In this document: piece by piece, positions 33,099-48,000 of the stretch | How the letters are laid out: each line of letters begins with the position of its first letter | Numbering within the stretch: position 1 is the stretch's first letter | Source: Epinephelus fuscoguttatus | Lineage: Eukaryota; Chordata; Actinopteri; Perciformes; Serranidae | DNA length: 64,000 nt | NCBI RefSeq assembly: GCF_011397635.1 | Contig: NC_064769.1 | Location: 19,299,207-19,363,206, forward strand | Reading direction: 5' to 3' | Program-made: the position numbers and the translations under genes | The notes under the pieces: model-generated | Seen by the model: the letters and a program-made list of their open reading frames with translations, nothing else | Database searches by the model: none | What the model was told of the DNA's origin: nothing

Positions 33099-36000
33099 TT
33101 ACTTCATTCCTCTGCGGAGCATTTGATTGGCTGCGATGAGCATAACGCTGATGATGAACGCAATGGCGAAGGCACAAATCAGGCTTTTACGCACACACGT
33201 GTGTTTCTCCTGTTGTGTTGGGCTTGCTGTGGAAAGATTGAGAAGACACATTAGTCTCAGCAGAGCTTTAGAAATGTCTGAACAGTGTGCAAAATAAAAA
33301 AAAAATCTGTGCGAGACGTACTGTCAATGTCCACGTGGGACTCTGGACTGTTCAGGTGGCTCTCCTCGGTCATGATGATGTTCTCAATGTCTTTCATGGT
33401 GAGGTGGTCACGGAAAGTATCGTAAAGCAGTCTCTTAAGCTCGTCCACAGTCAGTTTCTGCATGTCGCACTGGGGAGACATGAAACATCAAGAAAGGTCT
33501 AATTAGCAGAGGAAAAACTTGTCTCTCAAAACCCCTCAGTGACGCAAGGAAGCTGTAGGACAACAATTAATAGCGGTAGAGCAGGGTAGCTCCTGGTGAA
33601 ATAATTTATTTGATTATGCAACTTAATGCAAGGAATGACATTGCATATGATGTACATGTAACAATATCATATTTTAAGGCCATATTTTGAGAAAAGTCAC
33701 AGCTAGGCACGTTGGAATATGATGCCTAATGTGAGAATAATGTCAGAATTAGTTGATTGAATGACAAAGTTTTACATCAGTAACTCCTGTGCTGTAGTTT
33801 TAATTGAAACAGATGGCTCTATGGCACGCTGGAAAAGCCAGAAGGGAAACTTTTCAAAAGAGGAAAGACAATTGATTAATGGACACTGATAAAGGTAAAG
33901 ATATAGACTTGATTGATGACAACTAATGACAACAAATACCTTCCAAAACACTGAATCAAAGTCAGCTCCGTGGAACTTATCAGGCATCCCAGCAGCCGAG
34001 AGTTTAGGACCAAGCAATGTGACAAATTCATCAAAGCCAACTTGACCATCACCTGATAAAACAGACAGAAATACTCATATGTTGGATTGTATGCGACAGT
34101 GTTCTAAACTTTCTGATCCAGAGACATAAAGAGAGGGACATACCATCTATGTCAAGTCTTTGGATGATAACCTCCAGCTCCACCTCGTTGGGCATGTAGC
34201 CCAGAGAGCGCATGGCCATCCCCAGCTCCTGCTTTGAGATGAAGCCGTTCCCATCTCGGTCGAATACTTTGAAAGCCTCACGAATTTCTGTCGGGGACAC
34301 GGAGCACGGTAATTATGTTAAGAGTGGAGAGAAAGGAGGCATAGCAGGTGTATATAGAGTTATCACTTACAGTCTCACAGTGTGAGCAACAGCTGGTGGG
34401 CTCAGTTGAGTGTGTTGAGTTTAAACGTGTGTGTACACAAAGTTTTTCTTAAGAGTTAAGCAGTTTATAATGGTGTGCTTATGGTGTGAATTAAGGATGT
34501 CAGGGAGTTATACTGAAAGTCCGAGCTCTGAAAGTATAATCCCTTTAGATGTTGATGTTTTGAGAAAAGGGAGGCACACCTGAATGTTTAGTGTTTGAAG
34601 AATGGAAAATTGCAACAGTCAGAGCAGTTTAAAAGTTTATTTTCTTGTTACTAGTACTGCAGAGGCATTAAAGGAACAGACGCGTGGTATTTAGTCTTTT
34701 TCTCGTGATCATTATTTCCACAAAAATCCCAAGTCAAGAATGATTCGATCTCACTAACAATTGTTACCTGTGTAGCCAAATCCTGAGAAGCAGTGGCCGT
34801 CTCCAATATCACTCACCATTCACTGTATAGTCCACTATATAGTGATTCTGCCATTTTGTAGTGCTGTTTGAATGTACAGCGGGAATTATTATACCCTATC
34901 AAGTGGACTCAAAGTATCCCACATACAATACATCATGGAAATTAGTGTACAACCAATGGCCACTTACCAAGCCATATATCTCATCATACATTGGCCTAAA
35001 GGAGCAGACAGGCTGTAAGGGATGGAAGCAGAATGGATGAGAGGAGAGAGCAGCTTGATTACAACCTGCTGTACATGTCTAATTTTTGATGATGTGTTCA
35101 GGTTTGTTTAACCAGTTTCTTAGCCATGCAATAAATTATCAATTTAATGTGTAATCAGTGAAGAGATTAACATAAATTGGCAGTTAACTGTCTTTAGTGT
35201 TGTAGAGAAGAGGGCTAATAACACTAGCTAACATTAGTGAGCTGGGTCGTCACTAGCTGTGGTTTGTGCTGCAATGGCATAATGCATAATATTTTAAACT
35301 AAATTCACAAGTTATTACATGATTTTATGGTAAAACAAACTTCAACATATCAAATGAAAATTACTTAAGTTTGTAAGGTTACAAACATGCTGCTCTCTTT
35401 CCTCTTGTCCGTCTGACACAGTGTTTAATATAATGTAATGTAACGTTATTTATTAATTTGGGAAAAACGTGCAGTATAATATCATGACAAATATGTCAGT
35501 TTTTGATATGGATGGACCACCAGCTGCCATTGATATGGCATGTTTTAAATGTGCGACAGCAACAATGATGTAATGAAAGGCACAGAGTAAATGACCCAAG
35601 TTGTGTCTCAAAGTGTTTTTTCATGTTCCAGATGAGCTCGCCATGTAGTCCTCAACACAATACTTCCTATATAGTAAGTAGGCAATAGTGAGTGAGTGAA
35701 TGATTTAGGACACAACCAGAGAGACTGTAGTTGAATGTCTCAGTACCATGGAGAGAGGCAGAGAGACTAGTTTAAGGGGCCGTACACAAGCCATGTTTTT
35801 TGAGCCCTCAAAATAAATTTTCAGTGTAGACACATGGCAGAGGTGTTCAAACACCAGAGCAGCGGTGTCGAGATAACCGAGTTCAACTTTGAGAATGCAG
35901 CAGCATGCACTGCATGTCATGTGACGACAACAAACCAATCACAGCTGACAGATATCTTTCCCTTCTTCCGTAAATATCAATCTGTGGTACATATGGAAAA

Positions 36001-39000
36001 TTTAGACATTTTGGCTTAGGGCTAGCAGAGCTTTACATCTGTCCCACAGGCAATATGCCCACGGACGATAGACCTACACACTTATAAACAGCACCTGGAA
36101 GAAGATCAGCTCTGCACTCAGGATTTCAGGTAAATAGGCTATACGATGCTTGTCAAGGTTTCTTAGCAACCTCAGACGCCACCTACTGCTGCGCTCTTAA
36201 AAGCTGTCTGAAAAAAGGCACAAAAGTAGTGCTCAGCGCCTTTCCAGGCGGTTAAAGATGCAGCATGTGTACAGCACCTAATGTTTCAGCACCATGGACA
36301 AAGACAGAGAGACTGTCGTTGAATGTTTCAGCACCATGGAGAGAGGCAGAAGCCCCTTTTACACAGAGATCCACCATTACTCTGGCTTTCCTTTTTTACA
36401 CTGAACCAAACAATGTCGGCATAATGGCACTGTAGAGTGTGATGTTAGATAGAGTGTTTCAGAAGCAAAAGAGGAATGGCGTTTAAGACAACAGCGTCAA
36501 TGTCTAGTGTGTGTGTGTGTGTGTGCATGTAGACCCACTATGCCAGCTGTCCCTTTCACACAGACATTGATTTTGCTTTGTTACTACTTTTGCTGATCGT
36601 TTAAGAGCAGAATAATCTATCCCCTCAATCCCTGCTCCTACCTTTTAAACAGAACAACAAGGCAGAGTAATGGCACAATATTCTCACCTTGAACACGCTG
36701 CGTAAAAAGTGCTTAAGAAACTGCGGTTAAATGCTTCAGCACAATAGAAAGAGACAGAGAGACCATAGTTGAATGTTAATTCCTTGTTTGCTATCGATGT
36801 CTATGTCTACCCTCACAGCCAACACCTGTTACCACAGCCATAGCACAATTGGTTCTGACAGAAGGCAGCGAGCAGGTTCGCGTGTTTATAATTAACTACA
36901 ACTTTTGGTAAATAATCCATAAACATTGCCATTTGGCTCCTGTCCTCGCCCCGCATCGGAGTATTCTGTTTGAAGTGGTAAAAAGAGCAGTTGCACATCA
37001 AAGGCGCAGAACCTCTGTGGCTCTTTTTGATGTAGATCCTCAAATATACAAGACTCTTCAATGCTCGCTCAGTAGTCACGTGTCAGATGAAACAAGACAA
37101 GCAGTTAAGAAGACAGAACATGGAGAAATTATACCAACATATAAACGACATAGCGTAAACATGAACAATTTTAACTGAATGCAGTAAAAGCAGGAAAGGA
37201 AAAGTGTTGAGAACAATAAGTAAATGAAAATGGGAGTGAACATAATTGACAACTATTCCCTCCTTGTGGCCTATATAGGCTCAGTAATTCTATGCCATCA
37301 GATATAAAAATAAGCTGAAACACTGACTCATCTCTGAATTAAGCTATGAGTTATACTTGAATACTGCTGCTGAACCACACTTCATTTAAACTACATATGC
37401 ATATTGAGCCCTGCTATCACACACAAAACTAATCTGAATGCAAGTATGTGATTGCTAAAGCATCACCTGTAATTTAAATTCAAACCCACACATGGACAAG
37501 CATTAACCATCCATCTTGTGTACTCTAATGACAGCGAGACCACAGTTTACAAGTGATAGCCCACAGTGGCAGACTGCAGCCTTGTTGGAAAATAGACAAA
37601 TCAGTTGTAAGAGGCCGGCGTGCGGCGCATTCATTGAGGTCCTCCTGAACAAGTGGCAGTGTCTGAACCGAGCCTTGACATATCAGACACAACATATTTG
37701 TCTAAATTACAGCCAGCAGTGCTGCTTGAGTTTTGTTATCTTCTTTCAGCATCACCCTAGATTCAATGTCACGACCCCTGGCGCCAGTGACAAATAATGA
37801 ATTCACTGAGCCAGCTGAGGAGTGGCTGGACTACTGATTGCTCCACACCATGAGGAGTGAATATCAAAAAAAAAAAAAAAAAAAAAAGTACAGATGGAAC
37901 CACTTGGTACAAAAAAGCAGCCATATGAAGAATTTTGTTGCATTAATAATCCCTTATTGATTCCAACATATACTTTATACCAGTAAACTTCTTAATTTAT
38001 ATGTAATTTTTATCAATATATTTTTAATATGTGTTTTTGTAGTTGTACATACTAGTAAAATGTTTATAGTCAAATGCAGTGGTGTAAGGTAGTTACAATG
38101 GGCCCTATTGCATGCTATTGTAACGGGCCCTCATGCACGCTAGTTATTAGTTATAAGGCACACACACACCAGTGTGTACTCTTTATTATATAGTTAGTGT
38201 TATATTATATAACTAATTTAGGGAGCTTTGCTACTTTTTCCTCATGTTTGTTTCTTTCTTGTCCTCTCTTATCACCACTTTTATGTCAAAAAGGCACGAC
38301 TACTTGCTAGACTTGCAGATGTGTGCAGATTTTTGGGGCCGAACTAGCTACAGGATCGTATCATCTTGTCACATGATCAAATATCAAATATAATCTTGTC
38401 ATTAGACGACTAAACCTACATGCTACCAACAATCATCACAGCATACCTGTATATGACAAAAAATATTTAAGAAAATAAGAAAGTATTTTTATAATTGAAA
38501 ATTTTTATTTGCATGGTTTATTCAGAGTTTTTATAATTTATGTAGAATAATCGTTTAATTTTGTTTTCACTATTTTACCCCCAAAATAAAATAAAATAAA
38601 ATAAAATAGAATGAAATGAAATGAAATTAAAATAAAAATTAAAATAAAATAAAAATAAAGATTAGAATTAGAATTAAAATTAAAATTAAACAAAATAAAA
38701 TAAAGTCAAAAGAGAGATGCATTGCATGTTTGAGGGCATATAGCCTGTAGTAAATGATAGTGTTTTTAATTTAATTTTAAGTTGTTTTTTTTTCTTACAA
38801 ACACAGGCGTAGTTCCAAGGTGGCAATCTGAATCCTTCCCAGTTGTATTTATTCTGTCATCTAGTTTTATAGAGTAAAATTACAATAATTTACCCTTTTG
38901 ACAAAGATCATGTGTCAAACCTTTGCCTTTCTTTATTTTGTTTTGTTTTGAGACCCTGTTCTGACCCTCCATATACAAAAATGTTGCTCTATTTTCTCTC

Positions 39001-42000
39001 TTCATTATCCACTTTTCCCCATCACAGTTGCTGAGCTTATTTAGATAAAAAATTGGATTTCATTCTGTAATTGGACATAAAAGAACTCTATAAATATTAA
39101 AGTTAATATTCATAGAGATTAGACACTTATTTGCGAAGAATTTATAGAGGCAATGTAGAAATCCTAATTTCCTATGGACCCACATCTAGTTCATTTAAAA
39201 TGCAAAAGGAATTCACAATGTAAACAAGAAATATAATCTGAACACCATATGGTGCAATACAGCACAAGCACAGCCTTTGAAATAGTCTCAACAAAAATGG
39301 ATCATTATAACCTTCACAAAGGTAATGTATTATTTTTAGTGTTTGACATTACCATGTCTTACTCACACATGTCATAGTGAATATTTAAACACATCATTAT
39401 GAAGTATTTTGAGGGCCGTAACAATGGGTATTGCACATGCCTTCAGGCATAAAACAGATGCATTTAGACAAAGATGCAGCACATACATAAGTATGAAGAG
39501 AAACTACAGAACCACCACCATTGCTGTTTAAAAAAGTAGGGCTAGAGGAGCTTTGCTTAAAACATTCAACAGACTCAGGTGCTGTTCCACTCTGAGTCCT
39601 TGATCAGAGAATCTAAGTAACCTTGTGCTGCTCTGAAGGTGCAACAGCTGGGTTATCTAAAGTCAGGGCCGGGCCATGAAAATCCTTGTACTGTATGTAT
39701 CACAGGACTTTCTTTTAATTAATTCAGCATTTCCCCTGCAGCAGCAACTTATCAAGGTCTGTGTGACCAAACTTTTCGAGTTCATTGTGCTCATAGGAGG
39801 AGAACAGCTTCACAGCATTCACTGAAACACCAACTCATTTAAAAAAAATGTAAGCAAGTCATTAATATTGGTGTGAAGGGAGTTACTGCTTAAGTTTGTG
39901 ACAACACATTGACAGTAAAATGCTGTAAAATACCAGCAGTGACAACATCTTTTATGACCAGTGAGTCACAATGTTTTAGAGTGTCTGTGGTTTTTAAGGT
40001 AATGGCATTGACTGAAACAGTGAGTCAAAGAGAATATGTCATCAGAGTTGAGGCAAGGGTAAAAACATCATCATGTCATGGGTGTGTCCACAATGACAAA
40101 TATGGTCTATCAGATTGAACAAACAGGGAGTAAATTGTTTGGCATGTGTTGGAGAGGTCGCTGACATGGATATCAAAATCATCAGCGATAACAATCATAT
40201 TGTGCAAAGATAACGACAATGACGTGACAGAGATTTATACTTATGATTTTGGTAACTGAAAAGCTGACGTCATCAAATTTAAATTTGGAGATTGTTCATT
40301 GCTTTTAATATCTTGGGGTCATCATGAATTATAATGGTTTATTTAAGACCACCATGAAGGAGCTGAAAAAGCAAGCTTCTCATGCAATTTTTGCCATCCT
40401 CTGTACATGTAGAAAATTTGATTTACCTGTAGATATCACACTTAATCTATCCTACAAGCTGGTCGCACCAGTTATGTTGTACGCATGTGAAGTGTGGGGT
40501 TTTAAAGATAGATATGCTGGAAAAACTACATCTCAAACTTCTAAAATATATCCTAAAAGTTAAAACGACAACCTGCAACATATGATCTATGGGGAGTTAG
40601 GAGGATATCCACTCTGTACTGCAGTTAAAAAGACAAATATTGGCTACCGGGGGAGGCCGATAGAGGGTAAAGAAACTAAACTCAGCCAAATAATGTACAG
40701 CTATTTGTTCAGCCTGCATGATACAGATGAATGTGGCTTGACTTAAGTGTAACAACACATCATGTGACATATGTGTCAAAATTAAACAAGAGTTTAAAGT
40801 GGAGAAGAATCTGTAATTTGTAATTTTAGAGTAAATAACACCAGAATTCCTGAAGTCACTGGAAGATATTAAAGGCTGGACAGAAACCAGAGGATCTGCA
40901 GCCTCTGTGATGATAATCATGTGGGAGATGAGTATCATATTTTGTTTCAATGCTAGAATGTAAGCCTAATGACTTGCAGAGAAAAGTATTATTTAAACCG
41001 TCCATCTTTGTTTCAATTAATTTTGTTATTACAATCAGGTAAGCCAAAAGTAATTTGTAAAATAGGTGCTTTTTGGAGAATGTCCTCCCTTTGTTTAAGT
41101 AACATTGGTTGTACTTTAGCCACTCAAATAAATAAAATAAAATAAAACAAACAATCTGATGTTATTCGATTTAGGGAGATCGTGCGAAGCCTACAAAATA
41201 CTGTATTATCACTGTTGGCTTTAAATACGACAATATCTCATTTTTGAGCAAAGTTAGTCAGAACTTGTGCTCAGATTTTTGGACTTGCTGTATGTAAATC
41301 ATCAGTAACAGCTTTCCAGCTACAGTATGTAAATGAACAACCTGTCAGATACAAACCTGATGAATGTGGCAGTCTTTGTCGAACACTTGTTTATGGATGG
41401 TTCAAACAAATGTGCCTTGAGTCATGAGTGTGTCGCTACCTTCGTCTAAATCAGTGAGTAAAATCTTTTATATATATGCATTCTTTACATCCTGGTGACA
41501 GGCAATCTGTAAATCCATCAGTTAAAAAAAAAAACAAAAAAAAAAAAAAAAGCCAACTTTTTTTTTTCCCCTTTTCTACAATGTAAATTGCAGAATCTGT
41601 CTTGAGAGATTAGGTGACAGGTGCTGCATCATCTTGAAAAAGTTTTCGGGGCCTGCACAAGAAATAATTGTTTTTGTTTGCTTTTTACTTTGTTGCACAA
41701 GAATATCTGTGAAGTCCTTCTTGTATTACAAATGTTAGGGGATCGGGTCACTTGAGGCAAAGGGGAGAAAAGTCGATTACATAGAATAATATAACATCGA
41801 ACTGCTTTTTGAGTGAGACAGAAGTGATATGGTTGATTCATCAAATTTTGCAGTGCAACACCAAAATGAAATATTGACTGACAATTTCATGGCAGGTTAG
41901 AACAACAGCTGCCAACAGAATCACGGTGCTGATTGTTTCCTGGAGAGCAAACAGGACTGTTGATGTTTATTTACTCTGCGATGTAGAGCAAGGTTTTTGC

Positions 42001-45000
42001 TTATGCGACCCACCGATTATCACCTTTCACTCATCATCTTATTAAAGCAGGTGTTCTTTTCATCCTTCTCTGCTCGCAGTTTACTTCTTGGCCCGATCCC
42101 AAACTTCCCCCGGTGAGGACTAAGCCCTAAGGAACTTGTACTTTTAGGAGCCTGTGTTCAATTTGTGATAAGCTTGAATTTATGTGTCCCAAACATCAAA
42201 GAGACACTTTTGCCAACCCTGAGATCTAAACCCAGGACTTTAAAGTCTGCTGACCTTCCAAGAGAGCTAAAACAGAACACAAGGACCAATAGATACTGAC
42301 CTTTCTGACCAACCAACAGAGTGATTCATGGGGTTTGTTGGTGCGGCATGAAAATAGTCCATGATAAGGGCCGATGCCAAGATGCCCACTGCTGCACATT
42401 GGCAGAGTGTCGGCACCGCTGGCAGGAGCAGAAAGGCCATTGAAGCTCTCTCACCTAAATAATTGAGGAAATCCCAAATAATGGCTTTGAGCCAGAAGAA
42501 AAGTGTGAGAGACAGACATAGCATTTGGAGAAAGATGACCCTGCTGTGCATCACCTTGATATCCTAAACCTGCCATTTTTATTTTAAAAGGAGTGATATA
42601 TAAGGAATAAGACTTTAATGTGTTTTTTCCCTACATTTATTTAAAATCTAAGTGGCCAAGTTATAATTAAAAATACCACAACAGGGGATACAAAGCAACA
42701 ATGCTTATTATAAATTAGCTGTGAAATGAACAGAACATGAACAGAAGTATGTACTGTGCAAGTATTGTATCAATAATCTCCTAAAAATCACATCCATCAA
42801 GTCATAAAATGTGTATTTTTTCAAATGCAGTTTGGCACATTAGCTCTGTTTGATGCCACACTGTGTCTCTTTTATGAGTTCTCTTGCTGAGAGGACTTGA
42901 ACATCATGTTGTTCAGTCATTTGTTTCTAAAATCATAATTATAGTCAGTATCACATTGTTGAGAGAAATTTCTAAACATACAGGTGTATTTGCTGCTGGC
43001 CCCACGATCTCAGTTGAGGCATATGTAGTACTAAAGTGGCTAGCATTAGCTTGCTGCTAGTCCTCATTGTGACTGTCTCTGTAGTTTTCTTCGTCAAGGA
43101 CATAACTTTTCTTTGTTGTTGACTTTGAGGTTCCAGATAACAAAGTTGCAATACATATCAATGGATTTATCAAAGTTTCAAACATAATTGCAAAAGAGCT
43201 TTCCCAGTCTAATCAGTCATTAGTCAAACCTGACTGGCCTGTCAGTCCACAGCCAAACACCCCCTTAACTACCCCTCATGCCTCATGTGATGCTTGATTT
43301 AGTTACTCTAAAATCAACATGGAACGCTTCAGCTTGCTATTTAATCTTGGATGCTGCAACCCAGTGGCCAGAAAAAAATGCTTCGTACAAACCATGGATA
43401 AGTTGCATTTGCACAAAATTATGTTGCAGATACATTAACCATTGTGTTTCAACAGAACTGTGGTTAATGTCTGGTTAGGTTCAAGCACAAAAACCACTTG
43501 GTCATGGTTAGGAGAAAACATGTTTTGGCTTAAAGTACCCTCTTGGGGGGGCAGGAAAAGCAGCAATATCTTGGGAATTAATGGCTTTTTGTGGCACTAT
43601 TCCTACCAACAGGTCACTACAAAACCAGAAAAACACAGATGCTTTACTACAGAACACCTATATTAAGAACACACTGATGGATTGCTAGAAAACACTCACA
43701 TTTGGAGCCTAAAAAGTTGCAGTAAAAAACACAGGCAGGTTGCTACAAAACACCTACTTGTGGTGCCTAAAAAGCTGATGGAAACACATTGATGGGTTGC
43801 TACAAAACACTAATATTTAGAGTCTAAAAACAGACAGAAACATGCCGACTGGTAACTACAACACAACCACATTTGGAGCCTAAAAAGCCGCAGTAGAAAA
43901 CACAGGCAGGTCGCCAAAAAACAACTAGCATTTGAAGCCAAAAATGTTGATGGAAACACACTGATGGGTTGCTACAAATCACTAATATTTAGAGCCTTAA
44001 AATAAGGAATGAAACGAGCCGACCAGTTGCTACAAAACACCCACATTTGGAGCCTAAAAACCTGCAGTACAAAAACACAGGCAGGTCACTCCAAAACACA
44101 TACATTTGGAGCCTAAAACACTGATGGAAACACATTGACACATTTGTTGCTACAAAACACTAAAATTTAGAGCCTAAAAACAAACAGAAACATGCTGACT
44201 GGTAACTACAAAAAACCCCCACATTTGGAGCCTAAAAAGCCGCAGTAGAAAACACAGGCAGGTCGCCACAAAACAACCGGCATTTGAAGCCAAAAATGCT
44301 GATGGAAACACACTGATGGGTTGCTACAAAACACCAGTGTTCAGAGCCTAAAAAACAGACGGACACACAGTGACTGGTGGCTACAAAACACCCACATTTG
44401 GAGCCTAAAAAGATGATGGTAACATGCTGGTGAGTTGCTACAAAACAGTTACATTTAGAGCCTACAAAACAGACAGACACATGTCGAATGGTCACTACAA
44501 AACACCCACATTTGGAGCCTAAAAAGCCGCAGTAAAAAACCCAGGCAGGTCACTACGAAACACCTACATTTAGAAAAGAGCTGATGGAAACACGCTGATG
44601 GGTTGCTAAAAAACACTAACGTTTAGAGCCTAAAAAACAGACAGAAACACACCAGTTGGTTGTTACAATGTGGAGCCTAAAATGCCAGTGGAAACACAGC
44701 AATGAAATGTGCTAATGTAAGACATTTATGGTTTGCAGAAATGTACAAAGCCAACATTTTCTTCTGGTGACTGGGCTGGATACCACAGCATGCTAATACT
44801 CTGTTTTGCAAGTTATTTTAAAGCCAGTGCAGCCTTCCTTTTCTGTATCACATGTTAGTGGCTATCTTGAGAGAACTAACCACCCCATATAATTGCTAAT
44901 GAGGGGAGTAATGGGACAATGACAATAATAGGACAGAAAGTACCTGAAACAGAGCTTCTCTGCATCTTTATGTACTGCAGAAGAAGCTGGTAAATGCTGG

Positions 45001-48000
45001 GAATGCAGATGTTGCCTTTTCAACAAGGAACCAATCAACTATAACGTTGAGGGAAGGCATGCAGCACCACTGAGAGAGCCCGACAGCGACTGTCCAGTTC
45101 ACTGCAAAAATCCCTCTTCACCTTCACTAACGATGATGACATTGCACAGGAAACGGTAATAGAGTTAATACAGCAGGAGGTAGATGAAGAGGTCTCTTCG
45201 CTCCACAGGAACTGAAGAGGAGACAGTAACAACAGACAGTCTTCAGTCCCCACAGTTTCTGGAAGTGCACGAGCAGAACTCGCGACAATATTCACAATAG
45301 GTTTCATCAGTCACCACATTATTAAAGCTCATATCAGATGTCATATTCAGTTGTTTCTAATCCAGATCAGTTGCTGCATTTTCCTTGGTGGGCAGTCCAG
45401 TCACATTCAGGGACTGAACATCAATTTATTTGTAAAAGGAGACTCAGGTCTTTTTCTTAATTGCACTCAGCATGTCAGGATCAAACAGGATCTTTGTGTC
45501 AATCCAAGATGCGGCCATTTGCTCTGATGAAAGGGATGTAAATAAAAGAATCAGATACGTGTCTAATATGTAAAATTGTGGGGTTCTGTGTTTTTCTCTA
45601 ATGAAGAACATGATTTTCTTATCAAAAGTCCTCTTCCTAAGGTAGTTACGGTACATTAGATAGAGGATAAACATATTCACCGGGAGATGAATCAGACTCT
45701 TTTCATTAAAGAAGAGCCCCTCCCAGGTGGTTACATCAATAACGGTATGATGACACCCATGACATTCTTCTCTCTGATAATGAAAGGGGAAAAACATGTG
45801 AATCATATTAACCAGAGGCCACAAAAACAAAAAATGCTGCATAGCTGCGAGAGCTCTATTGAGGCTCTCTCAGGGGGACAAAAATAGGTCTACACAGAAT
45901 ATAAATACTGTCAGAGTAATGCAATATGTACACATGGTCTCTACAGCTATAAGAGAGTTAAATCTAAGGCTGTTTAACACCTTTTTAATATCACTTTAAA
46001 TTAAACTTAACATTAAAGTTGCAATGGAAATACGTCAAAGTGTGTTTCCTGTAGCACCAACACTGAAAATTCTCCCTGTGATGTGACTAATATACATTTA
46101 AATCCCACCCAATCTGAATCTAAGACAATGTAATACCTTTAAAAGCCTTTTATTAGTTAATCTGTATGTAAGACATGACTTTTTAGGGACCCGTGGCCAC
46201 AAATAAGTAATAAGGGCTATGAAAATTTAACTAAATCGTGCAGCAACTGCTAAGAACATAGTTACCTTGATGCAAAATTCAACTGATATTTCTGGCTGAC
46301 TATAAACCCCAAAATATGTCAGCAAAATTCTAACAACAGTAGCAGTCAAACGGGGATTTATTTAAGTTTGTAGGGTGCTAGAGAAGTAACTATTTACAGC
46401 AGCTTAAAGTCTGTGGCTTAACTCGCTCACATGTTCCAGAAGTAATACTGTACTGAATACATCACTCCTACACACACTGATTAAATCCACACAAGCACCA
46501 ACAGTTCATTTCTTGACATTTCTTTCACATCTTCAACTTATACTGATTCTGTGTGAACTGAATTAATCAAAACTACAATATGACGAACCATAATGTGACG
46601 AAACATGATGCAACATGCTTTATTTCCCCTGCAGAGGATCTTATAGCAACACGTACACTTGTAAAAAAGATAAATCACCCCATCATCACAGATCCCACAC
46701 TTTTACGCCTCATCTGTCTTTGCTACTACACATTTACTGCCTCTTCACATTATTACACTTACATACAACGCACACAATCACTGGAGACTTCGTCAAGACA
46801 TGCCGCACAAACCCTACGGCTGAAACAACTGTCAAAAGGTTGTAAATACTCCCATTACCTGCAGCTCTTTGCAGGCTGAGTTGGAGAATTATGAAGAATG
46901 AGAGCTTGACTTTATCAGCAGTTGCGGCTGTTTTGCATGACTGAATCAAATGATTTATTGCCCATATAGATGATACAGATTTGACTTCTTTTGTTATAAG
47001 ATTGTATTGTTTCCATTTGCTTTTTGTTTTATGTATTTGTCAGGGTTTATGTGCTTTTATTGTGTTAAACTGTGGCCTTTATATCCCTTTATGAAGCTGC
47101 TTTTCCTGGCCAGATCGCTCAAGGGTTAGGTTAAAAACAAGCAAATGGGATTATTTATATGCTGGTTTTAGCTTTACAATGTCTTGGTGTTTTCAGTTGT
47201 GAACATGTCCACATCTCTTTCAATGAGTTGGAGGTGTAGCCGTGTGATATTACATGCTTTGGTATGTAAAGCCTTCAGTTTCCTGTATTTGCTGTCGCCT
47301 CAGGCTGAATCCTTGTTGGCAACTTTGCCCATGGCTCTTCTCACCTCCTCAACATTTGCTTGTGTCTAATTGTTTCCCAACTCAGTAGGATGGTGTAAAT
47401 GAAATATGGCGTTGTCGACGGACAGAAAAAGGGAGAGTGAGGACACAGCCTCTTAATTAACATCTTGTACCAGCGTTAAACGATGTTGGTTGAATGTGTG
47501 ACGGCGACAACAGTAATTCATTACTAATGACCAGACATTTGTCATTGACCACAGAGGAAGTCACATTTAAACTACAGAGAAGATGATGGAGCATTACGTG
47601 TCCTGTCTGTAGTTTTTAACCTTGTTGTGGTGAAATTGTAAAAAAGAAGACACTCTAAAGTCAAAGTAAAGTCAATGAGCCCAATCAACATTTCTCAATG
47701 GCAGAGCTTGAGTAGCATCTCCAACTGCTGACAAATACTACTCAGTATGCGTACAGTATATTGAGTTTCAGATCCCTGACAGCTGTACTACAGTAACACA
47801 CACATGCACACTTGTCTGTTTACAATGTTGCCGCAAAAAAAAACCCTTCCATTTGTTAGCACAAAAGAAGACAGCTTTGCATACAAAGTGGAAGACGGTC
47901 TACACTCCGCTACAACGTCTGACGTTTGGGGATTCTCCTGCTGGCTGGCTGTGATCTATAAATACTGTTCACATCCTCTGTCGGCGATGCACCAAGGAGT

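Noticed and set aside
44232-44495. Internally repetitive minus-strand frame with FVATHQ- and FLGSKC-like words
   Set aside because: The periodicity is that of the minisatellite; it is a by-product of the tandem array.
43611-44705. CRISPR-like appearance of short repeats and spacers
   Set aside because: Whole monomers repeat with no unique spacers, and this is vertebrate intronic DNA.
46580-46879. Open frame of 99 codons in cabp7 intron 1
   Set aside because: Overlaps another frame of similar length; no domain, splice or promoter support.
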